64,000 nt of DNA from assembly GCA_000746015.1 (NCBI GenBank), contig JQKK01000022.1, positions 1 through 64,000 on the forward strand, given 5' to 3'. Numbering within the stretch: the first letter of the stretch is position 1; every line of letters starts with the position of its first letter. This document shows positions 25,775-35,216 of the stretch, one piece after another. Both the position numbers and the translations under genes were made by a program. Under the pieces are notes generated by a model. The model made no database searches, was not told the origin of the DNA, and saw nothing but the letters and a program-made list of their open reading frames with translations. This DNA is from Lachnospiraceae bacterium MA2020 (GTDB lineage: Bacteria; Bacillota; Clostridia; Lachnospirales; Lachnospiraceae).

Positions 25775-26455
25775 TCAATATGCCTTCCCTACTGATTTAA
25801 GATAATTATAAATACCTACAGCATCTGCATGTGCAGCAGCCTGAAGTCCTGTTGATGAAAGTACTGCTCTGTCAATAGGATTATCAATATAGCACTGCTC
25901 AAGAATAATTGTCGGTATGTTCTGTGCCGTACCATATCTGATCAGGCCATAGTAATCTCCGTGACTTCCAAGTCTGCCGCGGACACCTTTATTATAGTAT
26001 CCAAGAGCTGTTGTCTGCGCAAGGATTGAGTTTCCAAGCTGAATACCTTCAAGTGAATTATTGCCGCCAAGAGCTGATGCAAAAACAACACATCCATTCT
26101 TATCATGTGGACCTGACACGTTGAAATGAACACTTACAAGCAGATCCGCGCCATAAGATTTAGCTACTGCTGCTCTGCCATCAAGAGTAAGATCAGTATC
26201 ATTGTTATCCCTTGTAAGGTATGTTGTGACACCTACTGACTCAAGCTCTGACTTGATCTGCTTTGCCACATCCAATGTCATTGATGATTCATAATATGGA
26301 TCATATGCTGCTCCCGGTGCAGTAAAAGTACCATTTCCATGTCCCGGATCTAAGACTACAACAGCTGCCTGCGCTGTAACAGCGCAGCCAAACATGCATA
26401 CAGCTCCCACTAAAGCAGCACCTAAAAATTTTCTTACAAACTTACCAGTTATCAT
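25775..26455 (-). CDS. Secreted N-acetylmuramoyl-L-alanine amidase (Amidase_3)
   Basis: Cuts the amide bond between muramic acid and the stem peptide of peptidoglycan. It has a 226-residue precursor with a signal peptide ending near 'TAQAA' (residue 30) and a single catalytic domain. Zinc and catalytic residues are in 'VLDPGHG', 'YYESSMTLDVAKQI', 'LLVSVHFNVSG' and 'IILEQCYIDN'. There is no wall-binding repeat, unlike many family members. It converges on the PPTase gene; the 20-base gap leaves no room for separate terminators. Confidence 0.92.
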   Translation of the reverse strand: MITGKFVRKFLGAALVGAVCMFGCAVTAQAAVVVLDPGHGNGTFTAPGAAYDPYYESSMTLDVAKQIKSELESVGVTTYLTRDNNDTDLTLDGRAAVAKSYGADLLVSVHFNVSGPHDKNGCVVFASALGGNNSLEGIQLGNSILAQTTALGYYNKGVRGRLGSHGDYYGLIRYGTAQNIPTIILEQCYIDNPIDRAVLSSTGLQAAAHADAVGIYNYLKSVGKAY

Positions 26456-26480
26456 GTTTTTCCCCTTTTTAATTAATATA

Positions 26481-26514
26481 GTGTCATTCTGAGGGCTTTA
26501 GCCCGAAGAATCTT
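26481..26514. repeat. REP-like palindromic repeat
   Basis: The stretch beginning GTGTCATTCTGAG and ending GAAGAATCTT contains the perfect dyad GGGCT-TT-AGCCC. The pattern 'cattctgag...gaagaatct' resembles dispersed palindromic repeats common in clostridial genomes. It lies in the 230-base divergent gap between the amidase and DUF3048 genes. A TTGACA at 26605-26610 may be the -35 of the latter. Confidence 0.5.
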
Positions 26515-26687
26515 CATTCTTTAACACCAATACATCATACAATATATCATAACTACAATCAACAGTTACATGCTCTACCTTTTCTTAAAATTACCTTTAT
26601 CGACTTGACACTTTTTATTATTAGATAGAAAATAATTGTTAAAAGGATTTTACAATAATATAAACGGATTTTAGAAAGGACAATAAA

Positions 26688-28556
26688 ATGTCAAAGAAAT
26701 TTTCCCTTAAGATTGTATTTCCATCTCTAATCTTTTCAAGCATGATCATGACATCACAGCTATTCCCTGCAACTGTATACGCTGATGCCATACGCAATTC
26801 ATCATTTACGACCACTTCACAGATGATGCAATCCTTAGGCAGCTCAGATTCCAATACCTGGAATCCGTCATATCTTACAGAGGTCGAAAATGCATATTGG
26901 AGTTTTGCTCCTTCAAATATGCTCGGCTCACACGAGATTACGTTAGATATGGCAAAAAACAACTATCGCAATCTTGAAATGCTTTTAGATAACGGTTACA
27001 CAATGAATTATAGTACGTTATCTTCATATTGTGATGAATATCTTGCCAAGAAAAATGGCGAGCCGGATGCATTCTATAACATCCTTCATAACTGTCTTGG
27101 CAATCCTTATCTGATAGGACGACCTGCCGCCACCGTTACTGCTACAACATACAATGGCCGAGACTATTCCAAGGTTTTTGATCCTGTTTATTACCTCTCT
27201 GCTCATCCAGAGCTTGCCGCAACTATAGGCAATAATAGCGCAGAGCTTTTAAGGCATTTCGTAGAAACAGGTATTGCAAATGGATATAGAGGCAATGCTG
27301 CCTTTGATCCGGTCTCTTATGCTGCCAGTGTTGATGCCGGTGTACTCGCTTCTCAGCTTGCTTCAGCGCCTTACAAGGCTCTTGGGGCAGGAAAGCCAGC
27401 ACCTTTAGGAAAATATAGCTACTCAATGGCTAATTATTATGGCAAATACCTTGGACACTATACTTCAGTACCTTCTGCTTCCACACCGGAAACAAAGAAG
27501 ACATTAGTCACAGAAGCTGATGATATCGATTCACTCATGCTCGATAATCAGGAGGATGATTCAACTCCTATTCCTAAGACAGTTACCGGTACTACTGTTG
27601 AGAATAGCGCAAGAAGCGTTTACACAAATGAACCAACTACCGCTGCATTGGCAAATACCCGTCCTCTTGCGGTAATGATGCCTACAGATAAGGCAGCTCA
27701 GCCTTCATATGGTATCAGTAGAGCCGATGTTCTTTATGAGATCATGGAAGAAGGCGGTATTTCAAGACAGATGGCCATCATCCCAAATTGGACTGACCTT
27801 TCAAGAATTGGAAATCTAAGAAGCTGCAGGCTTTACTACATTTCAGCCGCAAAGGAATGGGATCCGATTTTGATTCATTTCGGCGGTGTTGCCTATATGA
27901 AAGGAGTTATAAATGCTCCCGACATGAACAACATATCCGGTACATATGAGTATGGTATCGGCGGAAAAGCTCCGGGTGCCGGATACTTCTTTAGAAGCAG
28001 TGATCGACCTGCCCCTCACAATGCTTATATATCGGCTTCAGGTGTGCAGAAAGCATGTATCCAGCAGGGATACCTTACAAACTTAAGAGCTGGTTACTAT
28101 AATTCAAAGCACTTTAATTTTGCTAGCGGTGTAAATGATCTTTCTGATAATGCAGGTGCCGTGAGTGCTGTAAATATCGACCTTTCAGAGATCTTTCCGT
28201 ATAGCAAGAGTTCTTTTACTTATAATGCTTCTCAAGGTGTGTATTACAAAAACATCCATGGAGGTCCTCAAAAGGACGCTATCACCGGAAGCCAGATTTC
28301 ATTTGCCAATGTGATCATTCAAAATACAAAGTGGAGCCAGCTTGATAAAAAGGGCTACCTCGGATTTACTATGAATGATACTACCGAAGATGGCTACTAT
28401 TTCACAAAGGGTAAATGCATCCATATCACATGGAAAAAGACAGGTGATTATTCTCCTACTCGATACTACGACGATTCCGGCAAAGAAATAGAACTCAACA
28501 CAGGAAAAACATATATCGGAATAGCCCAGAAGGGCAGAAAGCCAAAGTTTAATTAA
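26688..28556 (+). CDS. Secreted DUF3048 protein with N-terminal repeat domain
   Basis: A 622-residue exported protein with a signal peptide ending near 'TVYADA' (residue 33). Residues 150-250 contain a segment common in Lachnospiraceae surface proteins ('FDPVYYLSAHPELAA', 'LLRHFVETGIANGYRG'). From about 320 to the end lies a DUF3048 (YerB-like) domain ('RPLAVMMPTDKAAQPSYGIS', 'GISRQMAIIPNW', 'NLRSCRLYYISAAKEWDPIL'). YerB-type proteins are usually lipoproteins of about 340 residues; this one has no lipobox and is much longer. Function of the domain is unknown, probably in the cell envelope. It has a good terminator after it. Confidence 0.82.
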   Translation: MSKKFSLKIVFPSLIFSSMIMTSQLFPATVYADAIRNSSFTTTSQMMQSLGSSDSNTWNPSYLTEVENAYWSFAPSNMLGSHEITLDMAKNNYRNLEMLLDNGYTMNYSTLSSYCDEYLAKKNGEPDAFYNILHNCLGNPYLIGRPAATVTATTYNGRDYSKVFDPVYYLSAHPELAATIGNNSAELLRHFVETGIANGYRGNAAFDPVSYAASVDAGVLASQLASAPYKALGAGKPAPLGKYSYSMANYYGKYLGHYTSVPSASTPETKKTLVTEADDIDSLMLDNQEDDSTPIPKTVTGTTVENSARSVYTNEPTTAALANTRPLAVMMPTDKAAQPSYGISRADVLYEIMEEGGISRQMAIIPNWTDLSRIGNLRSCRLYYISAAKEWDPILIHFGGVAYMKGVINAPDMNNISGTYEYGIGGKAPGAGYFFRSSDRPAPHNAYISASGVQKACIQQGYLTNLRAGYYNSKHFNFASGVNDLSDNAGAVSAVNIDLSEIFPYSKSSFTYNASQGVYYKNIHGGPQKDAITGSQISFANVIIQNTKWSQLDKKGYLGFTMNDTTEDGYYFTKGKCIHITWKKTGDYSPTRYYDDSGKEIELNTGKTYIGIAQKGRKPKFN

Positions 28557-28563
28557 ATTAGTT

Positions 28564-28602
28564 AAGGGTGCGCCAGATCAAGTATCGGCGCACCCTTTTA
28601 TA
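28564..28602 (+). terminator. Terminator of the DUF3048 gene
   Basis: Perfect 11-base stem AAGGGTGCGCC (28564-28574) with GGCGCACCCTT (28587-28597), then TTATAT. It may also serve the convergent TerB-like gene. Confidence 0.85.
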
Positions 28603-28610
28603 TATATCTA

Positions 28611-29015
28611 TTATTCAGCTATTGCATCAAACAATTCCTGTTCAACAAGAAGATATTTTTCCAAAAGAGAATCAAATCTATCAAGATCTTCCTTTGAAAG
28701 TCCGAGACCTGTTGTGAGTTTAAGCATAAAGTCCTGCTCTTTCTCATCATATGTTCCATCTGATTTAATGAATGTAAGAGTTTCGAAAACGATTATCCTC
28801 TTCTCTTCATCATTAGTTTCACCGCGTAATCTTCCGATGAGAGTATCAAAGTCTTCTTTGCTTTCCGGTATATGCTCCTCTATATCCATCTCTCGGCAAT
28901 ATACATACAATATTTCTTTCTCTTCATCTGCAAATACATTGTTTGACAATGCAGCGCAGGTGCAGACTTTAAGGAAATCTTCCTTATTCTTATCGCTAAG
29001 TTGACTTAAGAACAT
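28611..29015 (-). CDS. Stand-alone TerB-like helical protein
   Basis: A 134-residue acidic, all-helical protein resembling the TerB fold, with the repeated pattern of a conserved acidic patch ('FADEEKEILYVYC' and 'DGTYDEKEQDFM'). TerB-like proteins are found with stress-response and membrane-associated complexes; some bind metal. No other ter genes are near. The ATG has AGGAGG upstream (29030 region). The exact role is unknown. Confidence 0.65.
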   Translation of the reverse strand: MFLSQLSDKNKEDFLKVCTCAALSNNVFADEEKEILYVYCREMDIEEHIPESKEDFDTLIGRLRGETNDEEKRIIVFETLTFIKSDGTYDEKEQDFMLKLTTGLGLSKEDLDRFDSLLEKYLLVEQELFDAIAE

Positions 29016-29133
29016 TCAAATACCTCCTATAGATGAAATAACCTAATATCACTATAGTCTATATCGGCATAAATATATAATTCTTAAGTACTTATGCATA
29101 ATTTCTTCATATTTTTTGCATTGCGATATATGC

Positions 29134-29748
29134 TCAATTGTTGCTGATGTTACCCTTTTTAATATTTTCTTTAATAATATGGTCTGTCAGCTTAAACAAT
29201 GTTTCAGAGCCTTCTTTTGTCCTGCCCTGTCTTCCATATACCTGTTCAGCGCTTACCTTATGCTCTCTCCAATCTCTTCCGCCGTTGCTGTTATTAAGCA
29301 TAAGAGGCTGAAGATTGTCCATTGCGTGAGCAAACTTAGATTCCGGTGTAGCTGATTCTTCAAACTCATCAAAAATCTTGATAAATTCTTCTTTCAAGTC
29401 ATCAGGAAGCATTGAAAACAATCGCTGCTTTGCCATACTTTCTCTGTTTTTCTGAGTTTTTTTACCTTCTTCATCGTAAGCATAGGTATCGCCTGCATCT
29501 ATTTCAACTATGTCGTGAATTAGACACATAAGCATGACTTTTGAGATATCTATATCCTCATTTGAATATTCCTTCAATATATAGGCCATAATAGCCATAT
29601 GCCAGGCATGCTCTGCGTCATTTTCATTTCTTCCGTATCCTGAAAGATGTGTTTGCCTGAAAATGTTCTTTTCCTTATCGATTTCAAGTGCAAAATCCAT
29701 CTGCTTCTTCAATCTTTCAGTATAAAAATCACTCTCTATTTCTGACAT
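29134..29748 (-). CDS. HD-domain phosphohydrolase (YfbR-like)
   Basis: A 204-residue HD hydrolase of the 5'-deoxynucleotidase (YfbR/HD_3) type. Metal ligands are in 'NDAEHAWHMA' (near residue 55) and 'LIHDIVEIDAGDTYAYD' (near 85). Members remove phosphate from deoxynucleoside monophosphates or related compounds. I use the ATG at 29748 with AGAGGTG 6 bases upstream instead of the longer frame to 29778. It follows the nucleotidase gene by 44 bases on the same strand and may be its operon partner, which would put two nucleotide phosphatases downstream of the Phn transporter. Confidence 0.82.
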   Translation of the reverse strand: MSEIESDFYTERLKKQMDFALEIDKEKNIFRQTHLSGYGRNENDAEHAWHMAIMAYILKEYSNEDIDISKVMLMCLIHDIVEIDAGDTYAYDEEGKKTQKNRESMAKQRLFSMLPDDLKEEFIKIFDEFEESATPESKFAHAMDNLQPLMLNNSNGGRDWREHKVSAEQVYGRQGRTKEGSETLFKLTDHIIKENIKKGNISNN

Positions 29749-29792
29749 GAAAACACCTCTTTCATTAGATTTTTCCAATAGATTCTACAATC

Positions 29793-31316
29793 TTACCAGA
29801 TTACTTTAAGCTCACTGTTTTTTATCTCACCGATAGGAGTATGCTTTTTTATGAATTCTATCATAAGGTCTGGCATTTCCTCTGTGCTGCTTCTGATTAC
29901 CTCACTCGCACCGATAGCATCATATCCACCCGTTCCGGTAGAGCGATAATTACTTGCGACCAAAGTGTACTTTGCATCCATATCTATTTCTTCACCATTT
30001 AATCGACAAAGCTTTACTACCCTATTTCCTATGTCATTTCGGAGGTCAAACTCATAGCTTATGCCTGCCCAGAAATCATAGTTGTAATGCTCAACCTTTG
30101 GTTTTAAGAACCTGTCTGATATCTTAGGGCCTTCCGCTGTAAGATCAAAGTATGAAGCGCATCTTTCAAGCGATTCTTTTATAGTCTTTCCAGTAACCTC
30201 AAGGACATCTACAGTATTTGCAAAAGGATAAACATGAGAAACATCTCTGATGCTTATCTTCTGCGGAAGGAAAAGTGCTTCATTTCCAAGGCTTGTACAT
30301 GAAAAATCAGCTCCGCTGAACTCAAGCTGAATAGCATTGAAAAGACTTGCAAGTCGGCTTCCGTGAAGAGCCGCATCAAGCTTTTCTTCAGGCTTTATTT
30401 CTTCAGCTATCTCGCCTATGATCTCGTCAAGCCAAACCTGAACATTCTTTTCAATCTCCTGCATTTTCTCACATGGTTCATTAAGGTATTCACTGCCTGT
30501 CTTCACAAGCTCTGATGTAATATCAAAACCATCCGCAGTCTCCAGGGCCTTCATGCTTACATACTCACGTGCCTGATCTGCAGGCTGCGCTGCATGAGAG
30601 CCGTCTATATCCACACTTCCGATGGACATATGCTGATGACCTGTAAGAACTATGTCAAAATCGAGCTTTTCGCATATCTCACATGCAACATTCTCGCGAG
30701 TTTTTGAAAGACGTCTTCCAGTTTCGAAATCCTTTTCAAAGCCACCGTGATAGATGCAGATAGTGATATCACACTCTTCCTTAAGCTTCTGCAGCTCAGA
30801 TTTCAATGCTTCGATAGGCTCAGTCACCTCAAGTTCGCTAAGATTTTCAGCAGACTCCCATACATTTACAAAATCTGTAACCGCACCTGCTATTCCGACC
30901 TTCATACCGTTCTCAAGTACTCTGATCGTACTCTTTGCTATACGCAGCTCACCACGTTTATCAATTACGTTAGCACATATACATTCAGCATCCATGTTGT
31001 TGATATAATCTTTTATAGCATCGTAGCCGAAGTTGAAATCATGATTTCCAAGTGTATAATAATCACACTTCATAGCCTTAAATCCTTCAGCTACCGGATG
31101 ATAAGCATAATCACCAGCATGAGTGAGATAATATCCCATAAGCGGTGTGCCCTGAAGGCTGTCACCACCATCTATAACAAGTGTATTGCCATCTTTTTGA
31201 ATCTGAGCAGCAATGCTCAGAAGTCCCGAGCATTCCGGCATATTTGAAGCATAGTTAATCGGAAATACATGTCCATGCGTATCTGACGTAAATATAATCT
31301 TTAATTCTCTATTCAT
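29793..31316 (-). CDS. 5'-nucleotidase / 2',3'-cyclic phosphodiesterase family protein
   Basis: A 507-residue protein of the UshA/YfkN family: N-terminal metallophosphoesterase with 'FTSDTHGHVFP', 'DGGDSLQGTP', 'LGNHDFNFG' and 'VLTGHQHM', then a C-terminal substrate domain with 'VASNYRSTGTGGYDA'. Relatives are normally exported, but no signal peptide or wall anchor is present, so this one should be cytoplasmic. It starts 6 bases after the stop of the second PhnE gene and belongs to the transporter operon, suggesting it releases phosphate from the imported compound or its product. I use the ATG at 31316. Confidence 0.88.
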   Translation of the reverse strand: MNRELKIIFTSDTHGHVFPINYASNMPECSGLLSIAAQIQKDGNTLVIDGGDSLQGTPLMGYYLTHAGDYAYHPVAEGFKAMKCDYYTLGNHDFNFGYDAIKDYINNMDAECICANVIDKRGELRIAKSTIRVLENGMKVGIAGAVTDFVNVWESAENLSELEVTEPIEALKSELQKLKEECDITICIYHGGFEKDFETGRRLSKTRENVACEICEKLDFDIVLTGHQHMSIGSVDIDGSHAAQPADQAREYVSMKALETADGFDITSELVKTGSEYLNEPCEKMQEIEKNVQVWLDEIIGEIAEEIKPEEKLDAALHGSRLASLFNAIQLEFSGADFSCTSLGNEALFLPQKISIRDVSHVYPFANTVDVLEVTGKTIKESLERCASYFDLTAEGPKISDRFLKPKVEHYNYDFWAGISYEFDLRNDIGNRVVKLCRLNGEEIDMDAKYTLVASNYRSTGTGGYDAIGASEVIRSSTEEMPDLMIEFIKKHTPIGEIKNSELKVIW

Positions 31317-31322
31317 CAAATC

Positions 31323-32132
31323 TTATCCTCTAGCAAGCTTTACACGTATCTTTGTAGAAATGAACTCTACGATAAGAACAAGGACTATAAGACCTGCAAG
31401 TACAGCACCGGCCTCATTCCATCTGTATGAATTCATTGCAAAAATAAGAGGTGCACCGATACCACCGGCTCCTACGATACCAAGAACAGTAGCATCACGC
31501 AGATTAATATCAAATCTGTATATTGCAGTAGATGCAAAATTTGGCATAAGCTGAGGAATGATACCATATCTGATTTTCTGCCATGTAGTACATCCAGCAG
31601 CATCCAATGACTCTATTACTCTTGTATCAAGATCCTCTATCGCCTCAATATACATCTTTGTCACCATTCCGACTGAGCACAATGACATCGTCAGAAGACC
31701 TGCAAATGCGCCCGGTCCGGTAACACGGATAAACATAAGTCCATAAACAAGTGAAGGAATAGTCCTGATTGCCATAATAATAAGTCTGCCCGCAAATGCT
31801 ATTGGCTTTGGTGTCAGATTGGATGCTGACAGGAAAGCAAGCGGAATCGAAATAATGGCGCCCACTACAGTACCCATAAATGCAATACATATTGTTTCAA
31901 GCAAAAGATATGGGATTCCCTGTGTTGTCATATTAAAAAGGAGCTTTGTATCCGGATGAAAAATACCGGAAAGGATATTCATTGCAATCTTTGCTCCGTT
32001 CTGTGTAGTACCGCTGGTTTCTACAGAAGTACCGCTCCAGATCAAAAGTCCAACAACTATCACTGCAATTGTAAGCTCATATATCCAGCTCTTCGGACGT
32101 GCATCATAAGCTTTTTTAATTCTCTCGTTCAT
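31323..32132 (-). CDS. phnE: Phosphonate/phosphate ester ABC transporter permease (second PhnE)
   Basis: A 269-residue permease with about six membrane segments and the family loop 'AIRTIPSLVYGLMFIRVTG' plus the coupling helix region 'VIESLDAAGCTTWQKIRYG'. It pairs with the upstream PhnE paralogue to form a heterodimeric channel. I use the ATG at 32132, which has AAGGAGG 8 bases upstream; a start at 32153 would overlap the previous gene. Substrate may be a phosphonate, phosphite or phosphate ester. Confidence 0.88.
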   Translation of the reverse strand: MNERIKKAYDARPKSWIYELTIAVIVVGLLIWSGTSVETSGTTQNGAKIAMNILSGIFHPDTKLLFNMTTQGIPYLLLETICIAFMGTVVGAIISIPLAFLSASNLTPKPIAFAGRLIIMAIRTIPSLVYGLMFIRVTGPGAFAGLLTMSLCSVGMVTKMYIEAIEDLDTRVIESLDAAGCTTWQKIRYGIIPQLMPNFASTAIYRFDINLRDATVLGIVGAGGIGAPLIFAMNSYRWNEAGAVLAGLIVLVLIVEFISTKIRVKLARG

Positions 32133-32145
32133 CTTCACATCCTCC

Positions 32146-32967
32146 TTAAACAAGCTTTTTACGAGCCATACGGCTTATTGACTCTATAATAAATACGGTT
32201 ACAAACAATGCTACAAGGATCATTCCGACTGATGAATACTCTCTCCATCCTATCTTTTCATTAAGGATGAGTCCAAGTCCACCGGCACCTACGTATCCCA
32301 ATATTGCCGCATATCTTACGTTTCCTTCAAAATTAAAAAGACAATTAGAAAGATACATTGGCAAAACTTGTGGTACTATTGCGCTTATAAATGCTCTTGT
32401 CTTGGTCGCACCCATTGACTCCATAGCCTCAAATGCTCCCATATCAACAGTCTCGATCTCTTCATATGTAAGCTTACCAATATAAGCAAATGAAAAAATA
32501 GCTATAGCTGTAGTACCTGCAAGCGTACCAAGGCCAAAGACATAAGTTGCTATCAGGGCACATACAAGTGTAGGCAGTGTCCTTACGATACTAAGGAAAA
32601 GTCTTACCACTGCAACAACAGCTTTATTTGGTATAACATTTGTAGATGCAAGCATTGCGAAAGGTACCGCAAGAAGTGAACCTATCACAGAGCCAAGCAA
32701 TGACATCTTGATAGTATCAAACAAAGGTGTCCATACCTGAGGAAGGTAGTCCCATTTTGGTGGGAACATCTGACCCAGTATTACAAAAAACTGATTGATC
32801 CTTGTAGTAAGTACTTTCATATCAAAACCTGTTACTTTTACAGAAAGTACAAGCATTGCAAGGATAATGATAACTGCAATTGGTTTTCTTGATGCCTTTT
32901 CATCTACACTTTTACCATTTGGCAATGTGTATGTCTTAGGACGAAAAATCTTATCATATATACTCAT
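32146..32967 (-). CDS. phnE: Phosphonate/phosphate ester ABC transporter permease (first PhnE)
   Basis: A 273-residue permease. After a charged N-terminal tail come about six membrane segments, with the PhnE loop 'SIVRTLPTLVCALIATYVFG' and coupling-helix region 'AFEAMESMGATKTRAFIS'. It starts 2 bases after the phnC stop. With the second permease and PhnC it forms the membrane part of the importer. Confidence 0.88.
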   Translation of the reverse strand: MSIYDKIFRPKTYTLPNGKSVDEKASRKPIAVIIILAMLVLSVKVTGFDMKVLTTRINQFFVILGQMFPPKWDYLPQVWTPLFDTIKMSLLGSVIGSLLAVPFAMLASTNVIPNKAVVAVVRLFLSIVRTLPTLVCALIATYVFGLGTLAGTTAIAIFSFAYIGKLTYEEIETVDMGAFEAMESMGATKTRAFISAIVPQVLPMYLSNCLFNFEGNVRYAAILGYVGAGGLGLILNEKIGWREYSSVGMILVALFVTVFIIESISRMARKKLV

Positions 32968-32969
32968 GA

Positions 32970-33725
32970 TTAAATGCCGCCTTCCTGAGCACCGCCCTTA
33001 TAGATCTTTGCAAGAATCTCATCATTTACATCAGCTGAAGGACCATCGTAAACGATTTCACCAGCTCTGATACCGATAACTCTGTCCGCATACTGAAGAG
33101 CAAGATCCACATGATGGATATTGATAAGCACAGAAATATTCATATCCTTATTAATATGTCTGAAATCATCCATTACCTGCTTAGCAGTGATAGGATCAAG
33201 TGCAGCAACAGGCTCATCAGCAAGAATTATCTGTGGATTCTGTGCAAGTGTACGGGCGAGTGCAACTCTCTGCTGCTGTCCTCCTGATAACTGGTCTGCT
33301 CTAACAAAAGACTTATCGAGGATTCCTACCTTATCAAGACATTCCATTGCCTTAAGCTTCTCCTGCTTTGTATATATGCCGAAAAATGCTCTCCAGAAAG
33401 GAAGATCCGGAACAAATGCTGTAAGTACGTTCTTGAGGACTGTTGTCCTTGTAATAAGGTTGAATGACTGGAATATCATGCCGATCTTTCTTCTGAATCG
33501 ACGAAGCTGCTTGCCCTGCATTGACATCACATCTTCACCATCAACAGTAAGCTTTCCGCCAGTGATATCATGCATACGGTTGATAGTACGGATAAGAGTT
33601 GACTTACCTGCTCCCGAAAGACCGATGATCGCTACAAATTCACCCTGCTCAATCTCAAGGTTGATGTTTTTTAATCCTACGAACCCATTTGGATACTGCT
33701 TAGTTACATTCTCAAACTTGATCAT
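32970..33725 (-). CDS. phnC: Phosphonate ABC transporter ATPase
   Basis: The 251-residue ATPase of the importer. Walker A is 'GLSGAGKSTLIRT', the ABC signature 'LSGGQQQRVALARTL', Walker B 'IILADEPVAALDP' and the switch histidine is in 'NIHHVDLALQ'. It matches the PhnC family along its length. It is separated from phnD by a hairpin terminator that probably lowers expression of the membrane genes relative to the binding protein. Confidence 0.92.
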   Translation of the reverse strand: MIKFENVTKQYPNGFVGLKNINLEIEQGEFVAIIGLSGAGKSTLIRTINRMHDITGGKLTVDGEDVMSMQGKQLRRFRRKIGMIFQSFNLITRTTVLKNVLTAFVPDLPFWRAFFGIYTKQEKLKAMECLDKVGILDKSFVRADQLSGGQQQRVALARTLAQNPQIILADEPVAALDPITAKQVMDDFRHINKDMNISVLINIHHVDLALQYADRVIGIRAGEIVYDGPSADVNDEILAKIYKGGAQEGGI

Positions 33726-33746
33726 ATTTACCTCTTTTAATATAGT

Positions 33747-33785
33747 AAAAAAGGGAAGGCCATATAACTTCAGCCTTCCCCTTAA
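33747..33785 (-). terminator. Attenuating terminator between phnD and phnC
   Basis: On the minus strand, GGGAAGGC (33780-33773) pairs with GCCTTCCC (33760-33753), followed by a T-run. It is inside an operon, so it likely acts as a partial terminator giving more binding protein than transporter core. Confidence 0.8.
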
Positions 33786-33819
33786 GCTTACTTGAATTCT
33801 GTTAAATAATAGTCAGTGA

Positions 33820-34902
33820 TTACTGTGCAAGACTCTGAAGCATCTTCTGTGCCTCACGCTCTGAATCATAATCCTCAGACTTAGCCTCTACATAACCATT
33901 GTGGCTGTAGATAGCAATTACTTCCTTACCCTCATCTGTGTTTCCGATATTGATGAATGCCTTAGCAAGAGCAGCCTTGAAATCATCTGTCATGATAGGT
34001 GATGTCTTACTAACGCTGATAGTATCATTGTAGATACCTGGTGTAACACCGATTACATTTGTATCATCCCAAATGCTGTTTGACATTGCGTAGTCGCCTG
34101 TCCACTCATCTACATAGTCACGACGTGCATCTGCATAGCAGCAAAGTACATCGATCTGACCTGAAGCAAGTCTTGCAAACGCACTACCATATGAGTCAGA
34201 CTGTACAGCATGTGAAAGATCTGTGATATTCTTACCATACTTTTCCTTGAGCCAAAGTGATGGATAGATGTAACCAGCAGGTGATGAAGAATTCATTACA
34301 CTCCAGTTTGCACTGTCAATATCTTCCCATGTAAGCTCTTCGCCGTCATTTACCTTCTTTGCAAGCTCCTGTCCCTTTGCAGAAGGACCTGCGATCATAA
34401 GTGCACGGTAATATGTAACCTGGTTTGTTGAAGCATCTGTTGGCTTATTATCATTCCAATCCTTTGCAGAATCAGAATCAATTGTAAGACCATCTCTTGT
34501 AGCTGTAAGAAGAACATCACAGCCGTCATCGTAAAGCACATATGTACCGCCAGGGATGAGTCCTACATCAGCAGTACCTGCTGTAAGAGCCTCACCTACT
34601 GCCTCGAAGCTTGTGCCAACTGTAATATCTACATTTCCAATATTGTAGCCGAGATTTGCCATCTCTGACTTGAGCATATCCTTAAGTGGCTCAGTAGCCG
34701 TAACGATCTCATCAGGCTCACGAGATGGAACAAAGGCAATGCTGAGCTTGTCAATGTTCTGACCAGCAGCAGTCTCGCTCACAGCGGCCTCACTTGCACC
34801 TGCCTCACTTGCAGCTGCGTTATCAGACTTTGCACTACCACAGCCGGTAAGCATTCCTGTGAGCATAGCTCCGGTTAACAACACGGAAATAAACTTTTTC
34901 AT
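33820..34902 (-). CDS. phnD: Phosphonate/phosphite/phosphate-ester binding lipoprotein
   Basis: A 360-residue lipoprotein with lipobox 'LTGC' near residue 21 and a flexible alanine/glutamate/serine linker ('AASEAGASEAAVSETAAG'). The domain is PhnD type: 'IAFVPSREPDEIVTATEPL' at its start, 'GTSFEAVGEALTAGTADVGL' in the first lobe, and 'SSSPAGYIYPSLWL' in the second. It captures the substrate outside and delivers it to PhnEE. I use the ATG at 34902 with GGAGG 8 bases upstream. C-P lyase genes are not in the window, so the ligand could be a phosphate ester or phosphite. Confidence 0.9.
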   Translation of the reverse strand: MKKFISVLLTGAMLTGMLTGCGSAKSDNAAASEAGASEAAVSETAAGQNIDKLSIAFVPSREPDEIVTATEPLKDMLKSEMANLGYNIGNVDITVGTSFEAVGEALTAGTADVGLIPGGTYVLYDDGCDVLLTATRDGLTIDSDSAKDWNDNKPTDASTNQVTYYRALMIAGPSAKGQELAKKVNDGEELTWEDIDSANWSVMNSSSPAGYIYPSLWLKEKYGKNITDLSHAVQSDSYGSAFARLASGQIDVLCCYADARRDYVDEWTGDYAMSNSIWDDTNVIGVTPGIYNDTISVSKTSPIMTDDFKAALAKAFINIGNTDEGKEVIAIYSHNGYVEAKSEDYDSEREAQKMLQSLAQ

Positions 34903-35104
34903 TGTAATATCCTCCAAATAGGGTACTTAAAAATATTTGCAGAAGAACTGCATATAATAACAACCCTTATATAATATAAATTTTTCATGAATAATTCAAG
35001 CATTATTTATTATAATCAATCAAAAATTTTTTCTTCAAAATTTTTAAAATATTAAAAATGATCAATACCACACTTTCGTGCAGTAAAATATTAAAATATT
35101 AAAA

Positions 35105-35133
35105 TTGATACTCGCACCATAAAGAGTTATAAT
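35105..35133 (+). promoter_or_regulatory. Promoter of the LeuDC-type operon
   Basis: TTGATA (35105-35110), 17 bases, TATAAT (35128-35133) form a near-consensus promoter 84 bases before the first gene. The rest of the 310-base gap (34903-35216) is very AT-rich, with repeated AAAATATT tracts (35040-35105) that may act as an UP element; no riboswitch or T-box was recognised. Confidence 0.75.
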
Positions 35134-35216
35134 GGTTTTGTTATTTTCTCTTAAAAATACATTTATCATTTCTTTGTAAAAGTACATTAAAATTGTAACT
35201 GAAGGAGGAATTTAAA

